Notes under the pieces: model-generated
Database searches by the model: none
The model's input: only the letters and a program-made list of their open reading frames with translations
What the model was told of the DNA's origin: nothing
From: Microvirga calopogonii
GTDB lineage: Bacteria > Pseudomonadota > Alphaproteobacteria > Rhizobiales > Beijerinckiaceae
Reading direction: 5' to 3'
NCBI RefSeq assembly: GCF_003347665.1
Contig: NZ_QDGA01000028.1
Location: forward strand, 1 to 61,665
Length of the DNA stretch: 61,665 nt
Position numbers and translations under genes: made by a program
Shown: piece by piece, positions 42,429-50,728 of the stretch
Position numbering within the stretch: position 1 is the first letter of the stretch
Layout: every line of letters starts with the position of its first letter

Positions 42429-43070
42429 ATGTTTCGAGAACACATCACGGGCCGGTCCGATAACCCATTCCTTACGTTGCGGGCGAAGCTCCACGATCGC
42501 CTCGGCCCACAAGGGCGCGAAACCATACGGGCGAAAGCTGCTCAGACGATGTTCGCCGCTCAGGATTTGACGGTTGAGAAGCCGTGGGCTGAGTTTCAAC
42601 ACGAAGGCTTCAAGTTCCGGGTGAGGCAGGACGGCCATGATCTGATGGTTGAGTTGACCGGAGAACCGACTCTCGACGAGGCCCTTAAGGCTCGCGACCT
42701 CTCCCATAAGCGCGATGCCCTCACCAGTGCGGATGGGCGCCATACGATCAAGGATGAGGCGGGCACGATCATTGGCAGGTTTACCGCAACCGAAGCGTGG
42801 GCCGAGGTCGTCCAGGACACCAAGCGCCCACTTCCGGATTTCGATCCGTCCAAGGTCCGGATCGAGCGCCATCGCATGAGTGTGACCCAGGGCGAGACGT
42901 CCGTGTTCTACGATGAACGTCTTCTCAACCGCTACGGCGACAAGATCGTCATGCTTGAAAGGGACGCCACTGCGCCCGCCGGCGCCCAGGTCATCGGTGG
43001 CTATCACGGGTACGGCGACGACGAATGGATCGATGTCGCCCGCCGCGTGGTCACCCGAGGCTCCTGGTAA
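42429..43070 (+). CDS. hypothetical protein
   Basis: Not recognised. 213 residues from the ATG of MFREHITGR (GAGGATAG upstream); an earlier in-frame start overlapping the previous gene is rejected. Charged and soluble: FQHEGFKFRVRQDGHDLMVELTGE, KDEAGTIIGRFTATEAWAEV, and a C-terminus with GYHGYGDDEWIDVARRVV. The TGT-like gene follows after 35 bases on the same strand. Confidence 0.5.
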   Translation: MFREHITGRSDNPFLTLRAKLHDRLGPQGRETIRAKAAQTMFAAQDLTVEKPWAEFQHEGFKFRVRQDGHDLMVELTGEPTLDEALKARDLSHKRDALTSADGRHTIKDEAGTIIGRFTATEAWAEVVQDTKRPLPDFDPSKVRIERHRMSVTQGETSVFYDERLLNRYGDKIVMLERDATAPAGAQVIGGYHGYGDDEWIDVARRVVTRGSW

Positions 43071-43105
43071 GGAGCCTCCCCTCATCTCCTTTGCCAGGCT
43101 GTCCG

Positions 43106-44032
43106 ATGCCCCGCAGTTCTACCGCTCTCCTCCAATCAGAGTTCGACTTCGACGTTTTCATTGCCGATCCCGTTGCAACTCCGCCGCTGTCGATCCAGCC
43201 CCGCATCATTGGAGCGGATCCCCTGCCCCGCTCGGACGCGGTCAACGACAACACGGCTGGAGATCCGACGGCCCTCCTGCAGGTTCTGAAGCAAAAGCTG
43301 GTGATCTTCGCGTCCGGCATGAGTCGAATTGGGGACCTGGAAGCGGGAACCTATGTCTGGAACAATCTGAGGAGCCGTGGCATCGGCGTTGAAGCAGGTG
43401 AGTTGTCCAGCAACGCCGTCGAGGCGATCGCCGAAGCGGTTATTCTGCGAGAGACCCAGATATTTGTCGATTCCGGAGCCTTCAGCGAATTTAAGCGCAG
43501 CCTCAAAGCCTCGGCACGACCAAAGCGGATCACGTGCGATCTGTTCTCCGATGCGACGGAGAGGCTCTTGGCCAATTGCCAGACGGTTGATTTCTCCCGC
43601 GTCTGGCACCGCTATGAGAGCATAAAGGCGACGATCGCCTACTTCCTCAATGGCGACTCCGGCATCGTGGGGGCGGCCACGCCCGATAATCCGGACTACC
43701 CGCGCCCTCTCTTCGTCATGCCGGATGTGGTTGGCGATCAAACGGCCAGTATCGCCCTGGTGGAGCGCTACCGCTCGTGGATCCTTGAGGAAATCGAACA
43801 GGATCAGTCGATCCCGATCATCCCCATTCAGGTGGGGGACCTGACCCTTGCCCAGGCCTTCACCCGTGTCATGGAGATTTTAGGGCGGGATACCTTTGTC
43901 ATTGGATTGCCCTCGAACGAGAGAGCGATCACGCCCGACCAGCTGCGGGCCTTCATTCAGGAGGTCCTCCCGAAGCGCATCCACTTCCTAGAGCACCGGC
44001 GGTTCAGACGAATCCATAACCTGCAGCAGTGA
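43106..44032 (+). CDS. tRNA-guanine-transglycosylase-like (DpdA-type?) TIM-barrel protein, C-terminus replaced by IS630
   Basis: Resembles the TGT superfamily, which exchanges guanine for 7-deazaguanines in tRNA or, as DpdA, in [18 protein letters not shown] parallels TGT's DSGGFQ active-site loop (Asp base); [15 protein letters not shown] and [17 protein letters not shown] parallel the Asp nucleophile and VQGG strands, and [17 protein letters not shown] the late barrel strand. The N-terminal ~50 residues are extra. IS630 entered at the TA of the codon for L295; the real C-terminus would have been ...HFLAPATRSELPLL, and is now ...[16 protein letters not shown]. Only ~11 terminal residues are exchanged, so activity might survive. 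Family call by motif only. Confidence 0.5.
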   Translation: MPRSSTALLQSEFDFDVFIADPVATPPLSIQPRIIGADPLPRSDAVNDNTAGDPTALLQVLKQKLVIFASGMSRIGDLEAGTYVWNNLRSRGIGVEAGELSSNAVEAIAEAVILRETQIFVDSGAFSEFKRSLKASARPKRITCDLFSDATERLLANCQTVDFSRVWHRYESIKATIAYFLNGDSGIVGAATPDNPDYPRPLFVMPDVVGDQTASIALVERYRSWILEEIEQDQSIPIIPIQVGDLTLAQAFTRVMEILGRDTFVIGLPSNERAITPDQLRAFIQEVLPKRIHFLEHRRFRRIHNLQQ

Positions 44033-45015
44033 AGTAGTTGCGGCATTCCTCAGGCTCGACCCCATCGCAGATCTCCCCGATGGCGCGCCAGAGCGCGTCA
44101 AAGGTACGGGCTTCGGCTTTGCGCAGGAGCGCCTTGAGCTTGGCGAACAGTTGCTCAATTGGGTTCATGTCCGGACTGTACGGGGGCAGGAACAGGAACC
44201 AGGCGCCGCGTTGCTTCAGGCACTCCGCCGCCTTCTCACTCTTGTGCGCCGCCAGGTTGTCGAGGATCACCACGTCGCCTTTGGACCAGGTCGGAGCAAG
44301 CTGGGTCTCGACATAGGTCTCGAAGATCTGCCGGGTCATCGGCCCGTCAATCACCCAAGGCGCCGTCAGACCACAGTAGCGCAGCCCCACCACAAAGGTT
44401 TGGGTCAGCCAGTGGCCGAACGGCGCCTTGGCATACAGGCGCTGCCCTTTCAGGCAGCGGCCGCGCAGGCGCGTCATCTTGGTCGAGGTGCCGGTCTCAT
44501 CGAGAAAGACGAGCCGATGCGGCTCCTGGCGCATGCGCGGCTGGCGCTTGGCGTGCCAGTGCTCGCGCGCCTGACGCACGTCGGAGCGATCTTGTTCGCT
44601 GGCCCGCAGCGTTTTTTTTAAAACTGTAGCCCTGGCGGATAAACCAGTGCGAGATCGACGCGGGCGTGACCTTGGTGCCGAGGGCCAGCAGTTCGGCCGC
44701 GAGTTGGGGCATGGTGATGTCGTTCGCCTCGGTCACGCGCCGGATGAGGAAGTCGCGATGCGGGTCGAGCTTGGAATAGCGCCAGCCGCCCTCGGGTTTG
44801 GCGGCCAGGCTGCCGGTGGCCCGGTACGTCGCCATCAGCCGCACCACAAAGGCGACCGAGACCTCGAAGTGGCGGGCGGCCTCATGGCAGGAATGGCCCG
44901 CCTCGACAAAGCGCGCCACCCGGCGGCGCAGGTCCAGCGAGTAGGACTTGGTCATCGCTCATCTCCTCCCAGGAAGAGGGTCGAGATGAGTGAATCACGA
45001 AGCCGCCACGTCGCA
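43991..45015 (-). mobile_element. IS630-family insertion sequence
   Basis: Bounded by TA on both sides (43989-43990 and 45016-45017), the target duplication of this family. The ends GAGCACCGGCGGTTC and TGCGACGTGGCGGCTTC are related but imperfect inverted repeats. About 1025 bp. Removing it and one TA rejoins the TGT-like gene in frame to a stop at 45051-45053. Confidence 0.8.
44004..44955 (-). CDS. IS630-family transposase, two frames joined by frameshift
   Basis: The first frame (44497-44955) encodes the HTH half ([20 protein letters not shown], then [18 protein letters not shown]). The second (44004-44579) encodes the DDE core: [10 protein letters not shown] (first Asp), [14 protein letters not shown] (second Asp) and [17 protein letters not shown] (Glu). 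The frames meet at a run of eight A (minus strand, 44612-44619), a slippery tract, so the full enzyme needs a programmed frameshift, as in many IS630 members. Confidence 0.88.
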
Positions 45016-45017
45016 TA

Positions 45018-45053
45018 GCCCCAGCGACTCGGTCAGAACTGCCGTTGCTCTAG
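45018..45053 (+). pseudogene. stranded 3' end of the TGT-like gene
   Basis: Twelve codons reading APATRSELPLL-stop continue the TGT-like gene exactly in frame once IS630 is removed. They are no longer translated with it. Confidence 0.6.
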
Positions 45054-45418
45054 GTGCCGCATCGTCAAAAACCTTAGATCCGAAGCTCCAGATTCTCGCA
45101 GAGGTCGGTCACGTCCCCGAGTTTCTCACCGCTGACGCCAATATCTGCCGATCCGCTGTTTACGGGAAAGGCATCGACAAGAACCGCTTCCGCGCCATCG
45201 TCGAGACGCTCTACCGGCGCTCCGCCGAGGCTCAATTGGCTGCCGGTGAGCATCCCACGTGGAGAAAGACCAAGCCAGGAGACCGCCTCCCCGATGGAAC
45301 GCACCTGGTCCTGAAAGGTCTGAAGTGTAGGCTTCAGGCCACGCAGATCGCCGCTCAGCATAGGGGCGGCAAGGTCATTCCAGACGGGCCCGTCCGCTTC
45401 GCCGTTACTGCCGCGTAG
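45054..45418 (+). CDS. hypothetical protein with uncertain or damaged start
   Basis: Not recognised. Strongly coding-like codons run from about 45070 to the stop (LDPKLQILAEVGHVPEFL; KNRFRAIVETLYRRSAEAQ; KVIPDGPVRFAVTAA). No ATG, GTG or TTG exists in frame downstream of IS630. A GTG at 45054, directly after the old stop of the TGT-like gene, is in another frame (VPHRQKP) and would need a one-base shift near the CAAAAACC run. Either a frameshift has killed the gene or translation starts inside the IS edge. The body (~115 residues) is soluble. Confidence 0.4.
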
Positions 45419-45452
45419 CCCTTCCTCACCATTCATCGACACGGATCAGCTT

Positions 45453-46385
45453 ATGCCCCGAAACACTCTCGGCGCCAGCCAGATGGCGTTCGACTTCGAC
45501 GCCTTGTTTGCGCCGCAGCCTACGATGCCTGAGGCGGTAAAAGAAGCCGTCAAGGACGCAGTGTTCGCCTACAGAAACCCAGTCAAAGCGCCTTCCGGAG
45601 ATCCCGAGACAAAGCCGTGGGCTGACCGCCCAGAGGCTGTCGAGGATAAGACCCCTTGCATCCTCGAGATTGATGGCATCCGGGCGATCTGCACGCCGGA
45701 TCGCTGGATGTGCTTCTACGCGATCGATCCGGGCAAGCCTTTCATCAGCGAGACTGGATTCATGTCGGGTTGCTCCAGCCGAAAGGGATCGTCCGAGGAA
45801 ACCTTCATGGCGCTCCTTACGGAGCGCAGGAAGCAGCACAAGGGTAAGCTGCCGATCCCGGCGACCACCTACCGACTCCCCGAGCCAGGCGAAGACGGCC
45901 CGCAGCCGGCCACCGGTGCGCTTCTCGCGCTGAAGAAACTCAAGACCGATCCCTACAATGCGGCCCTCATCATCGAAGGGAACGGTCAATGGAGCGATGG
46001 CACCTGTTCCGATCACGGCAAGCCTGAACGTCTGAAGGAGCGCACTAAGGACATGATGCCCGACGGCTTCGACGTCGAAGTCGACGCCAAGGGCCATGGC
46101 TTCGCCCTCATCGCTCCGAACGGCCGCAGATGGCCAGAGGACGGGTCGTACTTCCCTGCCCTGCATAACATCCGGTGCGCCGTCACACGGCAGGCCCGTG
46201 ACGATGCCGAAACCGGCGCTCCCTTCTTTTTCGAACCCCTTCCGCAAGCTGCTCGAACAACAGGTCACCCATGTCGACAGACACCGTACTCAGCCTCGAA
46301 GCCTCCCTTCCCAAGACCGGCGACCAGATCACGGTCCAAGCCGACGGGCTTACGATCCTCATCAAGCGTCAGGACGAGGGCGTAA
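45453..46385 (+). CDS. hypothetical protein, 3' end overlapping the next gene
   Basis: Not recognised. 310 residues; MAFDFDALF ten codons in is an alternative start. Contains PCILEIDGIRAICTPDRWMCFYAID, a KGSSEETFMALLTERRKQHKG helix, ALIIEGNGQWSDGTCSDHG and APFFFEPLPQ. The last ~40 residues are low-complexity (Ser, Arg, Pro) and overlap the next gene by 115 bases. Codon character shifts frame near the TTCTTTTTCG run (~46230), so a recent frameshift may have replaced the natural C-terminus. Confidence 0.5.
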   Translation: MPRNTLGASQMAFDFDALFAPQPTMPEAVKEAVKDAVFAYRNPVKAPSGDPETKPWADRPEAVEDKTPCILEIDGIRAICTPDRWMCFYAIDPGKPFISETGFMSGCSSRKGSSEETFMALLTERRKQHKGKLPIPATTYRLPEPGEDGPQPATGALLALKKLKTDPYNAALIIEGNGQWSDGTCSDHGKPERLKERTKDMMPDGFDVEVDAKGHGFALIAPNGRRWPEDGSYFPALHNIRCAVTRQARDDAETGAPFFFEPLPQAARTTGHPCRQTPYSASKPPFPRPATRSRSKPTGLRSSSSVRTRA

Positions 46386-47089
46386 GCGTCTATACCTATG
46401 GCGCCGGGCAGGAGGCGCTCAAGGAAGACTGGACCCTCTTCACTGAGGGGCAGACTGACGAAAGTCCCTATGAGGCTGCGGCCCGGGCTGCGGGATGGTC
46501 ACTGCTCTCGGCCCAAGACGATCACGAGGAGGCCTTCGTTTTGCAGGTAGAGGGTCAGGATGATCGTATCGAGCCCTACGGCGACTGGGAGGAACTCTGC
46601 TTGAGCGAAGGCATCGAGGTGGCCTCAGCCCCCTCAAAGCCCGTCACAGGCCCTATTCCCGCGACGGCTTCCCGTCCGGACTGGAACGCTCTGCCCGATC
46701 TGCGCCAAGCCGAGAAGGAAGGATGGCGCATTTCGGAATGCAACGAGGAGACCGAAACAGCCCGGCTCGAGCGCGACGACAGCATGGGCGTATTCGCCGG
46801 CGATGCCGAGGCCTGGACCCATGTCTTCAGCCAGGCTCAGGGAGGCAGTGCCTATCACCAGTCGATCCTGAACTGGCTGAAGGACAATGCGCCCGTCGAG
46901 TTCCAGCGGATCACCGTTCACCAAGAGGCACTGCAGGACAAAACCACCTGGGCGATTGTCAACGATGCCGATGAGTTCTGGTCCAACGAGGACGGTTGGG
47001 TCGATCAGGAGTCGAAGACCCTGTTCTACGCCCACGAGAAGCTCACCGTGAACCTGCCGATGGGCGGCCAGTGGACACCGGCCAGCTAG
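46271..47089 (+). CDS. hypothetical protein
   Basis: Not recognised. 272 acidic, Trp-rich residues with repeated short beta segments (GDQITVQADGLTILIKRQDEGVSVYTYG; WRISECNEETETARLERDD; WAIVNDADEFWSNEDGW). No signal or membrane helix. Lies in the run of plasmid hypotheticals on the plus strand, immediately after and partly overlapping the previous gene. Confidence 0.5.
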   Translation: MSTDTVLSLEASLPKTGDQITVQADGLTILIKRQDEGVSVYTYGAGQEALKEDWTLFTEGQTDESPYEAAARAAGWSLLSAQDDHEEAFVLQVEGQDDRIEPYGDWEELCLSEGIEVASAPSKPVTGPIPATASRPDWNALPDLRQAEKEGWRISECNEETETARLERDDSMGVFAGDAEAWTHVFSQAQGGSAYHQSILNWLKDNAPVEFQRITVHQEALQDKTTWAIVNDADEFWSNEDGWVDQESKTLFYAHEKLTVNLPMGGQWTPAS

Positions 47090-47314
47090 AACAAGGGATC
47101 AGGGTCATGTTGCTGGTAAGACGAGGGAATGTTACACTTCCAAAGTTGATACTTGCAGTATTGAGCCCAGCTGTACCTGCCGGGCAGGAAGAACTATTCA
47201 ACCCTTCGCTGCGGCGGCCAAGAACATTTCCGCCTGAGTCTTCGGGTGCCACACGGACCTAGTCTTGCCACGCTGGGTGGTGCGTCGGCTCATGAGGAGC
47301 CGGGGAGTTGCAAT

Positions 47315-48733
47315 ATGCCCGGACGAATCCTTCCTGAAGAGATCAGGCTGTATGCGGTGCCTGGCGCTGAGGACTCCCAGGATTTTTCAATCGAGTTCGG
47401 GAATGTCAGCCGCACCCTTACAGTCTCGTTGACAGGTTCCAGCCTCATCGAAATCGAAGAGTTCCTGGTCTCAGTCTCAGTCGAGGGTCCGGGCGTCGAT
47501 CCCGATCCTGGAACGGGTGGCCCTTTCATCCCGGGCGATGGCGATGAGCCTCCGTTCGGGGGTGGCGGCGTTGAAGTCCATGACGAAATCCTCGCCACAC
47601 CGGGCCTTGGCCAGCCCTTCCAGGTTAGCCCTGAGCAGAGGGTCACCGGACGGGTGCGGGCTCGCGTCGGAGCGGGGCACATCGCAGGCGTCTTCACCGC
47701 CACTCTGAAGGTGGAGGGTCTGGATGCACCCGCATCTATCCAAGTGCGTCTGGTCACCGGCACGCTGCGGATCGAGACGCTAGAGAGCCCAGCCTACCTG
47801 CATCAGGATACGTGGGATGTCCTGCCGCTGCGCATTGCCCTTCCCGGAGCGGCAGGCACCGAGTTGCGTCTTACGCCGGACACTCCAGCTCAGGGGCGCA
47901 TACCGCTGCGGGTGGTACCGCCGGATGAGGGACGCGCAGCGGCAAACCTGGAGGTACTCATTCCAGCACCGAGCTTCCCGCTCGGTCCTACAAACATCGT
48001 CATCAAAGTCGAGGGCCTTGCCCAGTCAGCCGTGCTTTTCGGGGTGGAGATTGAGGTCGCCGCAAGACCGCCACGTGGCGAAGGTCCAGTCGAATTGAAC
48101 CAGGCGTTATGGGACGCCATGGGAGCGGCCCTCCTGCCTCTAAGGGTCAGGTGTGTCGGATTTCACTGCTACGGCGAGTCGACCGAAATCTCTTCGTCCG
48201 AGGAACCGCAGTTTTTCTTCGGCGTATTACCGGCCAATGAGCCCGCGTGGCTGACGGCCCATACCGGGGTGTACGGGGGAGTCGACAAGGGCGAGACACG
48301 GGGAGCGGATGTCGAGCTCTACTCCGGCCGATCCAGGCTCATGTTGATCCAGACCACTGTCATTGAACACGACGAGGGCAATCCCGAGCAAATCAAGACC
48401 ATCGTCGAGGGCGCCTATGACAAGGGCTCTGAGGAGCTTGCCAGCGCGGCTGCGGCGACTGTGCCAGTCGTCGGCCCCTACATCGCCATTGCCGTATGGT
48501 TGTCCTTTTTGGTGGGAAAGTCGGACGCAGTGAAAGGGATCATGGAGGGCCTTGGGCTGGATCCCGATACCGTCGGGACGTCCGAAATCGTTCTGACCGC
48601 GAAGCAGCTGCGCGAGTATGCGGGGTCCCCCCCATCCGACTTCTTCGGTCTCAAAGCGCATTTCGCGACGCCCATCATCACGCGTAAGAGCGAGGGCGCT
48701 TTTGCGGCATTCTTCCTAGTTGAGCGTACTTAG
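47315..48733 (+). CDS. 472-residue beta-rich protein with a late hydrophobic helix, unknown
   Basis: Not recognised. The start is the ATG of MPGRILPEEIRL (GGGGAG upstream). Residues ~1-270 look like repeated immunoglobulin-like beta modules (DFSIEFGNVSRTLTVSLTGSS; HIAGVFTATLKVEGLDAPAS; PTNIVIKVEGLAQSAVLFGV) separated by a Gly/Pro/Asp linker (PDPGTGGPFIPGDGDEPPFGGG). A later segment (ASAAAATVPVVGPYIAIAVWLSFLVG) is one hydrophobic helix. There is no N-terminal signal peptide. The combination could be a surface or pore-forming protein. Confidence 0.5.
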   Translation: MPGRILPEEIRLYAVPGAEDSQDFSIEFGNVSRTLTVSLTGSSLIEIEEFLVSVSVEGPGVDPDPGTGGPFIPGDGDEPPFGGGGVEVHDEILATPGLGQPFQVSPEQRVTGRVRARVGAGHIAGVFTATLKVEGLDAPASIQVRLVTGTLRIETLESPAYLHQDTWDVLPLRIALPGAAGTELRLTPDTPAQGRIPLRVVPPDEGRAAANLEVLIPAPSFPLGPTNIVIKVEGLAQSAVLFGVEIEVAARPPRGEGPVELNQALWDAMGAALLPLRVRCVGFHCYGESTEISSSEEPQFFFGVLPANEPAWLTAHTGVYGGVDKGETRGADVELYSGRSRLMLIQTTVIEHDEGNPEQIKTIVEGAYDKGSEELASAAAATVPVVGPYIAIAVWLSFLVGKSDAVKGIMEGLGLDPDTVGTSEIVLTAKQLREYAGSPPSDFFGLKAHFATPIITRKSEGAFAAFFLVERT

Positions 48734-48957
48734 GCTCAACTTGAAATTGGCGAACCGCCGCGCCGACGGGATCATTGCTCTTTTCTCATAGAGGGCGGTG
48801 ACGAACTGGGACCATCGCTTGTTCTTTCCCTACTAAAGAATACCCCCTATGAGACGGGGGCTGCGACAGAGTGCAAAGTTTTTGAACTCCTCGGCAAAGT
48901 CTGTTCCCCTATAATCACGTACAAGGCTGGGATCATAGTCCGGCGCCCGGGGGGCTC

Positions 48958-49221
48958 ATGGCGGCGAAGAAAACGGAAAGGCGGGTTCAACTGAATGTCG
49001 ATCCCGCTGCCAACGAGAATACAAGGCGGCAGCGGCCTGTGCTGTCGGAGCAGGAAGCTCTTGTTCTCCGACTATTAGCTGCAGGCGTCCCGACGAGTGC
49101 CATTGCAGACCGGCTCGCGGTCAATGAACCCGAGGTCAAGCAGCACATCAAAGCCTTGCTTCTCAAAGTCAGGGCCAAGTCCAAGCCTTCGCTGGTGTCT
49201 CACGGACCGACGCCTGATTGA
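48958..49221 (+). CDS. orphan LuxR-type HTH protein
   Basis: 87 residues with only a GerE/LuxR DNA-binding domain: LSEQEALVLRLLAAGVPTSAIADRLAVNEPEVKQHIKALLLKVRAKSK (~29-76, given here in family order). It lacks a receiver or sensor domain. A broken receiver-domain gene lies immediately next to it on the other strand, which may once have formed a regulatory pair. GGGGGG precedes the ATG. Confidence 0.75.
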   Translation: MAAKKTERRVQLNVDPAANENTRRQRPVLSEQEALVLRLLAAGVPTSAIADRLAVNEPEVKQHIKALLLKVRAKSKPSLVSHGPTPD

Positions 49222-49234
49222 AGCAGAGTCCGCC

Positions 49235-49665
49235 TCACTGAGGAGGATCGCGCTTCACCGCCCGCTTGATCAACTCGATCATCTCCGGCAGCCGATAAGG
49301 CTTTGGCAGAAACGGGACACCCGCAGACGCGCACATCCCGTGACAGGCGCGGGGGCGGCCGGACGTAAAGACAACCGACAGAAGCGGTTGGAGCGTCAAA
49401 GCTGATGCCGCCAGGTCAATCCGTCCCGACCGCCGAGATTGATGTCCGTAAAGAGGACGTCCACGGAAACTTCGGCCAAAATCACCTCGGCTTCCTCGGC
49501 GCTCGCGGCGGTAAACACCTCGAAGCCGGCCTCTGTCAGGGCTTCAGCCGCAATCTCGCCGATGATCAACTCATCTTCGACCACGAGCACGCGCTGGCAC
49601 AGATTCTTTGGAAGGCGAGCTTTAGCCGGGGCTGGCCGGCTCCAAGGGGACAGGATCGGTGTCAT
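49235..49665 (-). pseudogene. CheY-like response regulator, frameshifted
   Basis: The first frame gives RVLVVEDELIIGEIAAEAL (acidic pocket E-D) and VDVLFTDINLGGRDG with the phospho-acceptor Asp, then stops at TWRHQL. Shifting frame near GGACGGATTGACC (~49420) restores DLAASALTLQPLLSVVFTSG and PFLPKPYRLPEMIELIKRAV, including the conserved Thr/Ser and the Lys in LPKPY, through to the stop. One base is missing at the junction. The truncated product lacks the switch region. It was a single-domain receiver of ~140 residues. Confidence 0.75.
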
Positions 49666-49790
49666 GTGCGCAACCTCACTGAGCTAGTCCGCGTGGTTAA
49701 CGACGCGCCTGCCCAGCAGTTCGGCTCCCGGACCGACAAGCGGCCGGTATGGTAAGCAAAGGGTTATCGAGCCAATTCGAACCAACCAGA

Positions 49791-49821
49791 AGGGCTGTCA
49801 TCGAGAGATGACGGCCCTTTT
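49791..49821 (+). terminator. hairpin terminator
   Basis: AGGGC-T-GTCATC pairs with GATGAC-G-GCCCT (one G-T pair) around GAGA and runs into TTTT. It lies ~60 bases upstream of the next plus-strand gene, and no clear gene lies before it on that strand. Confidence 0.65.
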
Positions 49822-49877
49822 GCCTGGTGCACTCCCAATCCGGAAAACCCCAGAAACATCAATCGAGGACGCCTGAA

Positions 49878-50369
49878 ATGACCCACGAATTGCATGAGGC
49901 CTTTGGGTTCAAGAAAGACGACGTGGTTCAAATGCTGGTCGAAACCAGCGGCTTGGACGCCGATGACAATGAACTCACGCTCCCGATCGGCGCCGTGGCG
50001 ATCATTGATCGCATTGAGCGCCTCGAGGGATCTCAGGGGATCGCATTCACCCTCGCCATCGAGGGCAAGATCGTCAACGTGTTCGACGAGGGCGATGGGC
50101 TCCCGGCCAGGAAGTTCTTCGAGCCGGTCCTCACGGAACGCGACGACACCAAACGCCCGCTCACACTCGCCGACGTGAAGGACGCCGACACCTATACCCA
50201 CGCCGCCTTCGTTCACGGCGAGAATTCGGAAGGTGACCATGAGGTTGGCGATCTTCAGGACCTGTTCCGCGCCGCCTGGGGCCTCATGACAGAAGAGCAG
50301 AAGATCGACTTCCTCTTCACGGATCAGGCCAAAGCCGTCCTGTCCGCGGCCCATATCCTCACCGAATAA
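49878..50369 (+). CDS. hypothetical protein
   Basis: Not recognised. 163 residues from the ATG of MTHELHEAFG. Mostly acidic: DVVQMLVETSGLDADDNELTLPIGAVAIIDRIERL, RKFFEPVLTERDDTKRPLTLADV and a helical C-terminus (EEQKIDFLFTDQAKAVLSAAHIL). Followed 32 bases later by a small basic protein gene. Confidence 0.5.
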   Translation: MTHELHEAFGFKKDDVVQMLVETSGLDADDNELTLPIGAVAIIDRIERLEGSQGIAFTLAIEGKIVNVFDEGDGLPARKFFEPVLTERDDTKRPLTLADVKDADTYTHAAFVHGENSEGDHEVGDLQDLFRAAWGLMTEEQKIDFLFTDQAKAVLSAAHILTE

Positions 50370-50401
50370 TCCATCCTCAATCCACTTAGAAGAGGGAAAT
50401 C

Positions 50402-50593
50402 ATGAACCGCGCTCGCCCGACCCGGGCCCAAATCAAGTCCATGCACCAGCTCTTTCAACGCTCTCCGGATGGCAGTCCGAATTACCGAGCTTTCCGGAAG
50501 AGGTTCCGGCTCCTCTCATTCGACAGCATCTTCGGCGGAACCTGGCACGGGATGTTCATCGGCATCGAAACCGACGGCTACCGGCACTCGTGA
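50402..50593 (+). CDS. small basic hypothetical protein
   Basis: Not recognised. 63 residues, basic (RARPTRAQIKSMHQLFQRS, FRKRFRLLSFDS) with an aromatic GTWHGMFIGIETDGY end. AGAAGAGGGAAATC precedes the ATG, a good ribosome site. Probably nucleic-acid or membrane associated, but no motif is decisive. Confidence 0.5.
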   Translation: MNRARPTRAQIKSMHQLFQRSPDGSPNYRAFRKRFRLLSFDSIFGGTWHGMFIGIETDGYRHS

Positions 50594-50728
50594 ACAATGC
50601 TGGGGAGACCTGATGGAAGAGTGTCGCAGAGCCTTGGTTCGACGATGAATTCGCGGCATCAAATCACCATATCTCAGGCTCTCCCATAGCGCCCGAAAGC
50701 CGGGCAAGGACATCCCTTAGGTTCTCAC

